Positions 28,915-37,744 of a stretch of 64,000 nucleotides of DNA are shown piece after piece. Made by a program: the position numbers and the translations under genes. The first letter of the stretch is position 1. Every line of letters starts with the position of its first letter. The stretch spans positions 372,001 to 436,000 of the forward strand of contig NZ_MRDM01000009.1 in NCBI RefSeq assembly GCF_002008165.1, given 5' to 3'. Origin of the DNA: Rhizobium laguerreae (GTDB lineage: Bacteria; Pseudomonadota; Alphaproteobacteria; Rhizobiales; Rhizobiaceae). The notes beneath the pieces are model-generated. The model searched no databases. It was given only the letters and a program-made list of their open reading frames with translations, and was not told the DNA's origin.

Positions 28915-29085
28915 CAGCGACCTTTCGGCGTAAACGACCGTACCGCCCCCTCCAGCGAGGGCGCGGGAAGGATGTCATCGCATTGCTGCGAAATATTCCG
29001 ACGCAGCGAAAGCCCGGTGCCATGATGATATTCCATGGCCGTGAAACGCGGCAAACCCGATAAGGTTCGCCCTCGAAAGCAAGGA

Positions 29086-30159
29086 TCATCTCTCGTCGGG
29101 AACCACGACCAATTTGCCCACGAAGTTCTTCGCCATGAAGTCGGTCTGCGCGCGGTGGAATTCCGACAGCGGATAGGCGCCGCCGACGAGAGGCCGGATT
29201 TTCCGGCTTTCGATGTAGCCGACGATCCGGCGGAAGTCGGCGCGGCTTCCCTGGCTCGAGCCGTGCAGCTCCAGCTGCTTCAGATACATGGTCCGCAAAT
29301 CGAGCTGAACGACCGGACCGGCGATGGCGCCGGCTGTCGTGTAGCGGCCTTCGGGGCGCAGGATCTTCAGGAGATCGTTGAACAGCGGCCCGCCGACGAG
29401 ATCGGCGACGACATCGATCGGGTGGCCACGGCTGGCGGAATGGACGGCTTCCACCAGATCGCCCTTGCCGCGGGTCACCACCGCCTCGGCGCCGATATCG
29501 AGCATCGCCGCCTCCTTGCCGGGGCCTGCGACCGCGATCGGGATGGCGCTGCGGGCACGTGCGAGCTGGATGATCGCCGAGCCGACGCCGCCCGAGGCGC
29601 CGGTCACGAGGACGCGTTCACCGGCGACAAGCCTTGCCCGTTCCAGCATGCGCTCGCCGGTCAGATAGGCGCAGCAGAAGGTGGCGAGTTCGACGTCGGT
29701 CAGATCGGTTGCGACGACATGGGCGTTCTCGGCCGGCAGTGCCATGTATTCTGCATAACCGCCGTCGCGGCCATGGCCCATGTAATCGATGTCGGCGAGG
29801 CTGTCGTCGTCGCGGTTATAGATCGAGAAGTCGACCATGACGCGTTCGCCGATGCGCGCCGGATCAACGCCGGTTCCGACGGCGACGATATGACCGACCG
29901 TATCGGTGCCCTGGATGCGCGGGAATGTCAGCGTATTGCCTTGCCTGCGCCACGTGGAGACGGCCGATGGATCATCCTCGGTGCCGTAGGCGCCTTGACG
30001 GACCCAGACGTCGGTATTGTTCATGCCGCAGGCCGTGACGCGGATCAGAACCTCGCCGTCCGTGGGTCTCGGAACAGCCACGTCCATGCTGTAGACGAGC
30101 TTGTCCAAACCGCCATGGCCGGTGAGCAATACCGCAGCCATCTTTTCCGGGATCGTCAT
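29086..30159 (-). CDS. MDR-family (quinone-oxidoreductase-like) dehydrogenase
   Basis: A 357-residue medium-chain dehydrogenase/reductase. The nucleotide-binding motif GASGGVGSAI is present, but the catalytic-zinc Cys-His positions of alcohol dehydrogenases are replaced (CGMNNTD), so it is probably a zinc-free NADPH oxidoreductase. The open frame runs far into the upstream gene; the ATG at 30159 has GGGAGAAG upstream and lies 14 bases after the doeD stop. It is therefore the fourth gene of doeX-doeC-doeD. Its role in ectoine catabolism is unknown; reduction of a reactive carbonyl intermediate is possible. Confidence 0.8.
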   Translation of the reverse strand: MTIPEKMAAVLLTGHGGLDKLVYSMDVAVPRPTDGEVLIRVTACGMNNTDVWVRQGAYGTEDDPSAVSTWRRQGNTLTFPRIQGTDTVGHIVAVGTGVDPARIGERVMVDFSIYNRDDDSLADIDYMGHGRDGGYAEYMALPAENAHVVATDLTDVELATFCCAYLTGERMLERARLVAGERVLVTGASGGVGSAIIQLARARSAIPIAVAGPGKEAAMLDIGAEAVVTRGKGDLVEAVHSASRGHPIDVVADLVGGPLFNDLLKILRPEGRYTTAGAIAGPVVQLDLRTMYLKQLELHGSSQGSRADFRRIVGYIESRKIRPLVGGAYPLSEFHRAQTDFMAKNFVGKLVVVPDER

Positions 30160-30173
30160 GCCGCTCTTCTCCC

Positions 30174-31553
30174 TCAGATGTTCTTGAAGACGGTTTCGAT
30201 CGCATCCGCCGCGGCCTTGACCACGATATCGGCCTCCTCGCGTGTCAGGCAAAGCGGCGGGGCGAAGCCGAGGATGTCGCCCTGCGGCATGGCGCGGCCG
30301 ATGACACCGCGTTCGAGGACGGCGGAGGCGACCTGCGGGCCGATCTTGCGGCCGGCATCGAAGAACGTGCGGTCGTCCTTGTCCTCGACGAATTCGACGG
30401 CCGCCATCAGCCCGTCGCCGCGGACTTCGCCGACGTTGCGGTGGCCGCCGACGGCCTTTGCGAGTTCCGAACGGAAATAGGCGCCGGTCGCGCCGGCATT
30501 CTCGACAATGCCGAGCTCGTCGATCAGTTCGAGGTTGGCAATGCCTGCGGCGGCACAGATCGGATGGGCGGAATAGGTCCAGCCGTGCCCGATCGCGCCC
30601 AGCTGATCGGAACCCTGCACCAGAACTTGCCACATCTTGTTCGACACGATCGTGCCGGAAAGAGGAGCGTAGGCCGAGGTCAGGCCCTTTGCGATGGTGA
30701 TCAGGTCCGGCTTCATGCCGTAATGGTCCGAGCCGAACATCGTGCCGAGACGGCCGAAGCCGGTGACGACTTCATCGGCGACGAGCAGGATGTCATATTT
30801 GTCGAGCACGGCCTGGATCTTCTGCCAGTAGCTTTTCGGCGGCGGTACGATACCGCCGGTGCCGAGGATGGGTTCGCCGATGAAGGCGGCGATCGTTTCC
30901 GGGCCTTCGGCGATGATCATCTCCTCGAGCTTGTCGGCGCAATATTGCGAGAACTGCTCCTCGCTCATCGACCGGTCGGGGCGGCGGAAATAATAGGGTG
31001 CTTCGGTGTGTAGCACCGGTGCCCGCGGCAGATCGAAAGCGTTGTGAAAGAGCGCAAGGCCGGTGAGGCTGCCGGTCATGACGCCAGAGCCGTGATAACC
31101 GCGCCAGCGTGAGATGATCTTCTTCTTTTCCGGACGGCCCAGGACGTTGTTGTAGTACCAGATGAGCTTGATGTTGGTCTCGTTGGCGTCCGAGCCGGAG
31201 AGACCGAAATAGACGCGGCTCATGCCGGCGGGCGCGCGGTCGATGATCATCTTCGACAGCGTAATCGAGGCTTCCGTGCCGTGGCCGACATAGGCGTGGT
31301 AATAGGCGAGGTTCTTCGCCTGTTCGGCGATCGCATCGGCAATCTTCTGGCGACCGTAGCCGACATTGACGCAGTAAAGGCCGGCAAAGGCGTCGAGGCT
31401 TTTGCGGCCTGTCGTATCGGTGATGTAGACGCCTTCGCCGCCAGCGACGACGCGGGTCGGCGTCTCGCCGCGGGCATGCCCGCCCATATGGGTCGAGGGA
31501 TGGAAGAAGTGATCGCGGTCCCAGGCGGTGAGTTCGTTGCTTCTATCGAGCAT
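30174..31553 (-). CDS. doeD: Diaminobutyrate transaminase DoeD (class III)
   Basis: PLP-dependent class III aminotransferase, 459 residues from the ATG at 31553 (AGAGG upstream; the longer frame adds 29 residues without homology features). PLP-binding residues: D260 in VADEV and Schiff-base lysine K289 in TIAKGL. In ectoine degradation DoeD converts L-2,4-diaminobutyrate to aspartate semialdehyde. On sequence alone it resembles beta-alanine or putrescine-pyruvate transaminases; the doe role follows from its place beside doeC and doeX and opposite the ehu-eut operon. Confidence 0.83.
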   Translation of the reverse strand: MLDRSNELTAWDRDHFFHPSTHMGGHARGETPTRVVAGGEGVYITDTTGRKSLDAFAGLYCVNVGYGRQKIADAIAEQAKNLAYYHAYVGHGTEASITLSKMIIDRAPAGMSRVYFGLSGSDANETNIKLIWYYNNVLGRPEKKKIISRWRGYHGSGVMTGSLTGLALFHNAFDLPRAPVLHTEAPYYFRRPDRSMSEEQFSQYCADKLEEMIIAEGPETIAAFIGEPILGTGGIVPPPKSYWQKIQAVLDKYDILLVADEVVTGFGRLGTMFGSDHYGMKPDLITIAKGLTSAYAPLSGTIVSNKMWQVLVQGSDQLGAIGHGWTYSAHPICAAAGIANLELIDELGIVENAGATGAYFRSELAKAVGGHRNVGEVRGDGLMAAVEFVEDKDDRTFFDAGRKIGPQVASAVLERGVIGRAMPQGDILGFAPPLCLTREEADIVVKAAADAIETVFKNI

Positions 31554-31584
31554 GTCGTAGCCTCTTTCTTGAAAATGGGGCGGC

Positions 31585-33081
31585 TCAGGCAGCCGTATCG
31601 ATGCAGAGATATTTGAGCTCGGTGAAGGCCTCGAGCCCATGGCGTGAACCCTCGCGGCCGAGGCCGGACTGCTTCCAGCCGCCGAAGGGAATGGGAGCGC
31701 CGGTGATTTTCACGCGGTTGACCGCCACCATGCCGTATTCCAGCGCACGGCCGAGCCGCATCTGGCGGGCGCCGCTTTCTGTGACGATATAGGCGACGAG
31801 ACCGTATTCGGTATCGTTGGCGCGGGCGATAACCTCGTCTTCCGTGTCGAAGGCGGTCATGGCCGCCACAGGGCCAAAAGTCTCCTCGCGCATGATCAGC
31901 GCATCCGCCGGCACATCGGTCAGCAGCGTCGGCTCGTAGAAGAGCCGGCCGGCCCTGTGGCGCTTGCCGCCGGTAACGAGCCGCGCGCCACGCGCCAGCG
32001 CGTCGGAGACGTGTTCCTCGACCTTGGCGACGGCGCGTTCATGCATCAGCGGTCCGATCTCTGCGCTATCTTCGAGCCCTGGACCAACCTTCAGTTCGGC
32101 AATGCGGTAGGCGAAGGCCTTGGCAAAGGCATCGGCGATGCGCCGCTGGACGAAGATGCGATTGGCGGCGAGGCAATCCTGGCCGGATGTGGCAAACTTG
32201 GCATTGACGGCGATCTCGACCGCCTTTGATATATCGGCGTCGTCGAAGATGATCAGCGGGGCGTGGCCGCCGAGTTCCATCACCAATTGCTTCAGGGTTG
32301 GTGCGCATTGGGCGGCGATCAGCCGTCCGATGCCGGTGGAGCCGGTGAAGCTCATGGCGCGCACGCGATTGTCGGAGCACATGCGCCCGACGATCGTAGC
32401 GGCATTGCCGGTGATAACGTTGAAGACGCCGGCGGGAATACCGGCGCGCTCGCCAAGCTCGGCAAGAGCCAGTGCCGAAAGCGGCGTTTCGGAGGAGGGG
32501 TGGGCGACGACCGTGCAGCCGGCGGCCAGCGCTGCGGCAGCCTTTCGGGTGAGCATGGCAGAGGGGAAATTCCAGGGCGTGACGATGCCGACGACGCCGA
32601 GCGCCTCGCGCCGGACAATCATTTCCGCGCCGGGCAGGTGGCTGGTGACGCTCTCGGCGTTCAGCCGCTTGCCTTCCTCGGCATACCATTCAACGAAGGA
32701 GGCGGCGTAATCAATCTCGCCACGCGATTCCGCAAGCGGCTTGCCCTGTTCGAGCGTCATGATCAGCGCCAGATCCTCTTTGGCCGCCAGCATCAGCTCG
32801 AACCATTTGCGCAGGATCGCCGCGCGGCTCTGCGGCAGCATCGCGCGCCATGCGGCAAAAGCCTCCGACGCAGCATCGATCGCCACCGCCGTCTCATCCG
32901 CGCCAAGGCTTGCAACCCAGGCCAGCGTCGCCGAAGAAGCGGGATCCGTGACCTCGAAACTTTTCCCTGATTGGCCGGCGATCCACCGGCCGCCGACATA
33001 GGCCAGATCGCGCAGGAGATGGCGGTCGCCAAGCCGCGACAGCGCGTCATGATAGGCGGGGCGGGCAAAAACGGCGGTCAT
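31585..33081 (-). CDS. doeC: Aspartate-semialdehyde dehydrogenase DoeC (ALDH family)
   Basis: NAD(P)-dependent aldehyde dehydrogenase of 498 residues, closest in pattern to succinate-semialdehyde dehydrogenases. N171 (PWNF), E269 (MELGG) and catalytic C303 (GQDC) are present. The position normally occupied by the cofactor-binding lysine of the KPA/KPSE-type motif is H194 (VVAHPSSETP). Start at ATG 33081, 7 bases after GAGGA; another ATG two codons upstream is too close to it. DoeC oxidises aspartate semialdehyde to aspartate, the last step of ectoine breakdown. Confidence 0.83.
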   Translation of the reverse strand: MTAVFARPAYHDALSRLGDRHLLRDLAYVGGRWIAGQSGKSFEVTDPASSATLAWVASLGADETAVAIDAASEAFAAWRAMLPQSRAAILRKWFELMLAAKEDLALIMTLEQGKPLAESRGEIDYAASFVEWYAEEGKRLNAESVTSHLPGAEMIVRREALGVVGIVTPWNFPSAMLTRKAAAALAAGCTVVAHPSSETPLSALALAELGERAGIPAGVFNVITGNAATIVGRMCSDNRVRAMSFTGSTGIGRLIAAQCAPTLKQLVMELGGHAPLIIFDDADISKAVEIAVNAKFATSGQDCLAANRIFVQRRIADAFAKAFAYRIAELKVGPGLEDSAEIGPLMHERAVAKVEEHVSDALARGARLVTGGKRHRAGRLFYEPTLLTDVPADALIMREETFGPVAAMTAFDTEDEVIARANDTEYGLVAYIVTESGARQMRLGRALEYGMVAVNRVKITGAPIPFGGWKQSGLGREGSRHGLEAFTELKYLCIDTAA

Positions 33082-33201
33082 GTCCATTCTCCTCGTGGCG
33101 GTTGACATCAGTCTTCCACGGGAGCGGGCGAGAGATTGTCTGTTGGCGGATGCGAAAAGAGAGAGATGGTCCAAAGGATGGCGCCCTGGCAGAGAGATTG
33201 T

Positions 33202-33699
33202 CTACGACGCGGTCTGTTCTTCACCGGTGGCGGTGAAGGAAGAGACCGGAAGGACTGTGTCCTCCTTCACCGTCTTGGTGACGATGTAGGTGAAGTAGCG
33301 GTCGATGCCGAGTTCGCGGTCGAGAAGCCCGTCGACCAGCCGCTGATAGGCATCGATATCGGGCGCGATGATCTTCAGGATGTAATCGACGCCGCCGCCG
33401 ACCGACCAGCAGGCGACGATCTCCGGGATTGCGCTGATGGCCCGCTCGAAGCGTTCGAAATCCGCCTGGCGATGGTTGGCGAGCGTCACTTCCATCATCA
33501 CGCTGGCGACCGGTGCGATCCGCCGCGGCGCGATGCGCGCGTGATAGCCGGTGATGACGCCCGCCTTTTCGAGCTTGCGCAGCCGCATCCAGCACGGCGT
33601 CGGCGACAGCCCGGCCTTTTCGGCCAGGGCCAGCTTGGTGATGCGGCCGTCGCGCTGGACGGCGTCGAGAATGCGCAGGTCGATGGCGTCGAGCTTCAT
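33202..33699 (-). CDS. doeX: Lrp/AsnC-family regulator DoeX
   Basis: A 165-residue Lrp/AsnC regulator: an N-terminal helix-turn-helix (residues about 3-50, LRILDAVQRDGRITKLALAEKAGLS) and a C-terminal RAM ligand-binding domain (VDYILKIIAPD). It is the first gene of doeX-doeC-doeD and divergent from enuR, matching DoeX of ectoine-degrading bacteria, where it acts with a diaminobutyrate-type inducer. A 16-base palindrome sits directly upstream of its ATG and overlaps the ribosome site. Confidence 0.83.
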   Translation of the reverse strand: MKLDAIDLRILDAVQRDGRITKLALAEKAGLSPTPCWMRLRKLEKAGVITGYHARIAPRRIAPVASVMMEVTLANHRQADFERFERAISAIPEIVACWSVGGGVDYILKIIAPDIDAYQRLVDGLLDRELGIDRYFTYIVTKTVKEDTVLPVSSFTATGEEQTAS

Positions 33700-33704
33700 G
33701 GTGC

Positions 33705-33720
33705 TTTCTTTAGAAAGAAA
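33705..33720. promoter_or_regulatory. Palindrome at doeX start, candidate autoregulatory site
   Basis: TTTCTTT-AG-AAAGAAA, a perfect inverted repeat 6 bases upstream of the doeX ATG on the other strand. It also provides the AGAAAG ribosome site, so a bound protein would block both transcription and initiation. A shorter palindrome GAAAT-C-ATTTC follows at 33717-33727. Confidence 0.45.
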
Positions 33721-33741
33721 TCATTTCAAACGCAGGGAAAA

Positions 33742-33769
33742 GACAATGGGAGCGCATTTTTGCATTGTC
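33742..33769. promoter_or_regulatory. Inverted repeat in the doeX-enuR intergenic region
   Basis: GACAATG / CATTGTC with a 14-base spacer, midway between the divergent doeX and enuR starts. The right arm overlaps TTGACA read leftward, a possible -35 box for doeX. It is a candidate site for EnuR or DoeX; which protein binds cannot be told. Confidence 0.4.
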
Positions 33770-33800
33770 AATTGAACTGATTTTCAGCAGTGTTGAAATC

Positions 33801-35186
33801 ATGACAAAGTGGCGCCCCGATCCCTCGCAACTTCGCCGGCCGGCCTATCTCTCGCTTGCCGAACAGATCGCAAGCGCGATCACGGACGGCAAGCTCTCCG
33901 ACGGCACACGATTGCCGCCGCACCGCAAGATGGCGGATGATCTGGATCTTTCCGTGCAGACGGTCAGCCGCGCCTATGACGAGTTGATCCGCCGGGGGCT
34001 GATCTCCGGCGAGATCGGACGCGGCAGCTTCGTCCAGACTAGGCCGCGCGAGCCGGAACCGCCTTATCTGCCGGAACGGCTGGGCGAGGTAATCGATCTT
34101 TCGATCCTGAAACCGGTCTGCGAGCAGATCCATTTGGAAAGGCTGCGGCAGGCTTTCGGCTGGCTTTCCGAAAACCTGCCTTCGAGCTCGGCCCTTTCGT
34201 TCAGGCCGAACATGGTATTTCCGCGCCATCGCGCGGTCGCTACAGAATGGCTGGCGCGCTGCGGGCTGGAGGTATCGCCGCTGAACATCAGCGTGACGAA
34301 CGGTGCGACATCGGGCATGACGGTGGCGCTGATGAGCGTCGCCCCGCCCGGCTCGACGGTCGCGACCGAAGCGATCAGCCATCATACGCTGGTTCCGCTC
34401 TCCACCTATCTCGGTCTGCACCTCGAAGGGCTGGCGATCGACGAGGAGGGCATGATCCCCGAAGCGCTGGACGAAGCCTGTCGAAAGGGACCGATCCGCG
34501 CCATTTTCCTGCAGCCCTCGGTGATCAATCCGATGGCGGCGCTGATGAGCGCGGAGCGCAGGCAGGCGCTCGCCACCGTCGCTGCGAAACATGATATCGC
34601 GATCATCGAAAACGACATTCTCGGCCCGATGGTCGAGGGTCGTGCACCGCCGATGGCCGCGTTTGCGCCGGAGAGGACACTCTACGTCACGAGCTTCACG
34701 AAAATTACTGTTCCCGGCCTGCGGATCGGTTATCTCACCGCGCCCGACCGCTATGTCGCCGCCGTCGCCAATCGGCATCTCGTCTCCAACTGGATGGCGA
34801 CGCCTGCCATGGCCGAGATCGCCACCCGCTGGGTCAGCGACGGCACGGCGATGGAGCTGGTCAACTGGCAGCGCCGTGCCCTTTTGAGCCGGCACGCGAT
34901 CGCGGCGGAGATGCTGGCCGGCCTGCCGTACCGGGCGCATCCGCAAAGCCTGCACGTCTGGCTGCCGCTCTCAGGCAATCATACGGAGGACGGCTTCGTA
35001 TCGCAGGCAAGGCTGCGCGGCGTGGCGATCGCGCCTGGCAAATCGTTCCACACCGGCGATCAAGGCTGGACGCCAGCCGTGCGCATCTCGCTTGGCTCGA
35101 CAACCGAAAGCGAGCTGCGGACGGGGCTCGGCATCGTCGCCTCATTGGCGCAAGGCAATCCGGAAGAGCTGCTGCTTGCGATCTGA
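33801..35186 (+). CDS. enuR: MocR/GntR-type regulator of ectoine catabolism EnuR
   Basis: A 461-residue MocR-type regulator: an N-terminal GntR winged helix (residues about 10-75, SVQTVSRAYDELIRRGLI) joined to an aminotransferase-like domain. The PLP-binding lysine is K301 in SFTKITVPG. ATG at 33801; the longer frame adds 12 residues only. EnuR represses ectoine and hydroxyectoine genes until the PLP-bound domain meets the catabolic intermediates N-acetyl-diaminobutyrate or diaminobutyrate. It directly precedes the ehuABCD-eutABC-doeAB operon, the standard arrangement. Confidence 0.87.
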   Translation: MTKWRPDPSQLRRPAYLSLAEQIASAITDGKLSDGTRLPPHRKMADDLDLSVQTVSRAYDELIRRGLISGEIGRGSFVQTRPREPEPPYLPERLGEVIDLSILKPVCEQIHLERLRQAFGWLSENLPSSSALSFRPNMVFPRHRAVATEWLARCGLEVSPLNISVTNGATSGMTVALMSVAPPGSTVATEAISHHTLVPLSTYLGLHLEGLAIDEEGMIPEALDEACRKGPIRAIFLQPSVINPMAALMSAERRQALATVAAKHDIAIIENDILGPMVEGRAPPMAAFAPERTLYVTSFTKITVPGLRIGYLTAPDRYVAAVANRHLVSNWMATPAMAEIATRWVSDGTAMELVNWQRRALLSRHAIAAEMLAGLPYRAHPQSLHVWLPLSGNHTEDGFVSQARLRGVAIAPGKSFHTGDQGWTPAVRISLGSTTESELRTGLGIVASLAQGNPEELLLAI

Positions 35187-35219
35187 TGCCGCTGCCTTGT
35201 ATTTGAGCGTGTGCAGAAT

Positions 35220-35254
35220 AATTGTCATGATATTATTTTACGAATTGACATGAT
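35220..35254. promoter_or_regulatory. Tandem repeat upstream of ehuA, candidate EnuR operator
   Basis: AATTGTCATGAT at 35220-35231 and AATTGACATGAT at 35243-35254, an 11-of-12 match repeated at a 23-base spacing, in the only AT-rich part of the 122-base gap before ehuA. MocR-type regulators typically bind such direct repeats about two helical turns apart. Confidence 0.5.
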
Positions 35255-35308
35255 TTTGATGGACCGTCATCGTTAGGACATTGCTTGTCTCAACAGGGAG
35301 AGACATGA

Positions 35309-36094
35309 ATGCTTCCGCCCATCATCCGCATCGACAACATCGTCAAGAAATACGGCCCGCTGACCGTGCTCGACGGCCTGTCGATGAATGTCATGCCGGG
35401 CGAGAAGCTGGCGCTGATCGGGCCATCCGGCTCCGGCAAGACGACGATCCTGCGCATTCTGATGACTTTGGAGACGATCAGCGGCGGCCATATCGAGGTC
35501 GACGGCGAACAGCTCTACCACATGCCTGGCAGCAGTGGGCTGGTGCCGGCCGATGAACGGCATCTGCATCGCATGCGCGAAAAGATCGGCATGGTCTTTC
35601 AGCATTTCAATCTGTTCCCGCATAAATGCGTGCTCGACAACGTGACGCTGGCGCCGATGCTGACGAAGGGTATCAAGCGGCCCGTGGCTGAAAAGCGGGC
35701 GATGGAGCTTCTCGATATGGTCGGCTTGGCCGACAAGGCAAAGAGCGTTCCGGCGCAGCTTTCCGGCGGGCAGAAGCAGCGCGTCGCCATTGCCAGGGCG
35801 CTGGCGCTGTCGCCGAAGATCATGCTGTTCGACGAGGTGACATCGGCGCTCGATCCGGAGCTGGTCGAGGAGGTGCTGAACGTCATGCGGCGGCTCGCCT
35901 CCGAGACCGACATGACCATGCTTCTCGTCACGCATGAGATGGGCTTTGCCCATGATTTCGCCGACCGTGTGCTGTTCTTCGATCGCGGCAAGATCGTTGA
36001 GGAAGGCAAGCCGAGCGACATCTTTCGCAATCCGACGCAGGAGAGGACGCAGACTTTCCTACGCAAGATCATTGCGGCGGGGCACCGCGTCTGA
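35309..36094 (+). CDS. ehuA: Ectoine/hydroxyectoine ABC ATPase EhuA
   Basis: A 261-residue polar-amino-acid-type (GlnQ/HisP class) ATPase with GPSGSGKTT as Walker A (about residues 38-46), LSGGQKQR and the Walker [11 protein letters not shown]. The chosen ATG follows GGGAG; a nearby ATG in another frame gives only a short frame. First gene of the ectoine uptake and breakdown operon; with EhuBCD it imports ectoine and 5-hydroxyectoine as nutrients. Confidence 0.88.
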   Translation: MLPPIIRIDNIVKKYGPLTVLDGLSMNVMPGEKLALIGPSGSGKTTILRILMTLETISGGHIEVDGEQLYHMPGSSGLVPADERHLHRMREKIGMVFQHFNLFPHKCVLDNVTLAPMLTKGIKRPVAEKRAMELLDMVGLADKAKSVPAQLSGGQKQRVAIARALALSPKIMLFDEVTSALDPELVEEVLNVMRRLASETDMTMLLVTHEMGFAHDFADRVLFFDRGKIVEEGKPSDIFRNPTQERTQTFLRKIIAAGHRV

Positions 36095-36150
36095 ACTCAG
36101 ACATTGCCCGCAAGAACAAAACTCAAGGAAAATCAGAGGAGTTGGGAACG

Positions 36151-36999
36151 ATGAAAACAGGATATCTTTTGAGCGCCGCCAGCCTGTCGGTGCTTCTGGT
36201 CATGACGGCCGCCCCGGCCTCCGCCGCCGATGACAAGCTCGAGCAGCTGAAGGAGCAAGGCTTTGCGCGTATCGCCATCGCCAACGAGCCGCCGTTCACC
36301 GCCGTCGGCGCCGACGGCAAGGTGTCCGGCGCCGCACCCGATGTGGCGCGCGCAATCTTCGAAAAGCTGGGCATCAAGGAAGTGGTCGCCTCGATCTCGG
36401 AATATGGCGCGATGATCCCCGGCCTGCAGGCCGGCCGCCACGACGCAATCACCGCAGGCCTCTTCATGAAGCCCGAGCGCTGCGCTGCCGTCGCCTATTC
36501 CGAACCGATCCTTTGCGACGCCGAAGCTTTCGCTCTCAAGAAGGGCAACCCGCTGAAGCTGACGAGCTACAAGGACATCGCCGACAATCCGGACGCCAAG
36601 ATCGGCGCGCCGGGCGGCGGCACCGAGGAAAAACTGGCGCTCGAGGCCGGCGTGCCGCGTGACCGCGTCATCGTCGTTCCGGATGGCCAGAGCGGCATCA
36701 AGATGCTGCAGGACGGCCGCATCGACGTCTACTCGCTGCCGGTTCTGTCGATCCACGATCTGATGGCCAAGGCAAACGATCCGAACCTCGAAACCGTCGC
36801 TCCCGTCGTCAATGCCCCGGTCTATTGCGATGGCGCGGCCTTCCGCAAGCAGGACGTTGCACTGCGCGACGCCTTCGACGCTGAGCTGAAGAAGCTGAAG
36901 GAATCCGGGGAATTCGCCAAGATCATCGAGCCCTACGGCTTCTCGGCCAAGGCGGCGATGTCGACGAGCCGCGAAAAGCTCTGCACCGCGGCGAAGTAA
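36151..36999 (+). CDS. ehuB: Ectoine-binding protein EhuB
   Basis: Periplasmic family-3 binding protein of 282 residues with a signal peptide of about 28 residues (MKTGYLLSAA start, cleavage after ASAAD). Size and position match EhuB, whose aromatic-rich pocket binds ectoine and 5-hydroxyectoine. ATG at 36151 with GAGG upstream; a TTG three codons earlier is in frame but unlikely. Followed 81 bases later by ehuC. Confidence 0.87.
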   Translation: MKTGYLLSAASLSVLLVMTAAPASAADDKLEQLKEQGFARIAIANEPPFTAVGADGKVSGAAPDVARAIFEKLGIKEVVASISEYGAMIPGLQAGRHDAITAGLFMKPERCAAVAYSEPILCDAEAFALKKGNPLKLTSYKDIADNPDAKIGAPGGGTEEKLALEAGVPRDRVIVVPDGQSGIKMLQDGRIDVYSLPVLSIHDLMAKANDPNLETVAPVVNAPVYCDGAAFRKQDVALRDAFDAELKKLKESGEFAKIIEPYGFSAKAAMSTSREKLCTAAK

Positions 37000-37080
37000 C
37001 AAAGGGTAAGCAGCCGGCCATGCCATGGGCATGGCCGGATCGTCCTCGAACGATCTCCAGAGAAGAGAAGTGAGCTGCCG

Positions 37081-37740
37081 ATGTCGGGATGGTCCGGCTA
37101 TCTGACACTGATCCTTGAGGGCGCCCTGGTGACGCTCGAACTGACGATCATGGGGTCTGCGCTGGCGCTGGTGATGGCCTTCCTGGCGGGCCTCGGCCGC
37201 CTATCGCGCTTCTTCGCCGTGCGGGCTCTGGCGACGGCCTATATCGAGTTCTTCCGCGGCACCTCGATCTTCGTCCAGCTCTTCTGGGTCTATTTCGTAC
37301 TGCCTTTCGCAGGCTTGACCCTGACGCCGCTGCAGGCCGGCGTGCTGGCGCTCGGGCTGAATGTCGGCGCCTATGCGGCGGAAGTGGTGCGTGGCGCCGT
37401 CAAGGCTGTCGGGCGCGAACAGTCGGAAGCCTGCATCGCGCTCAACCTTTCGCGATATCAGCGCATGCGTCACGTCATCCTGCCGCAGGCGCTGCCGCTG
37501 ATGCTGCCGACCTTCTGCAACAATGCGATCGAACTCCTGAAGGGCACGGCTGTCGTGTCGCTGATCTCGCTGACGGATATGACGTTCCAGGCCCAGGTGG
37601 TGCGGGCGCAGACCGGCAATACGCTGGTGCCCTTCGCGACGATCCTCATCCTCTATTTCCTCATGGCCTCGGCGATCTCCGCGACGATGCGCTGGCTGGA
37701 GCGGCGGATGGCGCGCAGCCTCGACGGCATAAGGACCTGA
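37081..37740 (+). CDS. ehuC: Ectoine ABC permease EhuC
   Basis: HisM/GlnP-class permease, 219 residues with about five membrane helices. The family motif AVGREQSEACIALNLSR, equivalent to the EAA loop, is in the second half. It pairs with EhuD 4 bases downstream. Part of the EhuABCD ectoine importer by operon context. Confidence 0.87.
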   Translation: MSGWSGYLTLILEGALVTLELTIMGSALALVMAFLAGLGRLSRFFAVRALATAYIEFFRGTSIFVQLFWVYFVLPFAGLTLTPLQAGVLALGLNVGAYAAEVVRGAVKAVGREQSEACIALNLSRYQRMRHVILPQALPLMLPTFCNNAIELLKGTAVVSLISLTDMTFQAQVVRAQTGNTLVPFATILILYFLMASAISATMRWLERRMARSLDGIRT

Positions 37741-37744
37741 TCAG

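Noticed and set aside
29035..30480. 481-codon plus-strand frame
   Set aside because: Antisense to the MDR dehydrogenase and the aminotransferase; no motifs.
30160..30633. N-terminal extension of the MDR dehydrogenase into doeD
   Set aside because: The extra residues are Arg-rich shadow of the aminotransferase, and a good ribosome site precedes the ATG at 30159.
33768..34955. 395-codon minus-strand frame over enuR
   Set aside because: The plus strand encodes a complete MocR regulator with winged helix and PLP lysine; the reverse frame is a shadow.
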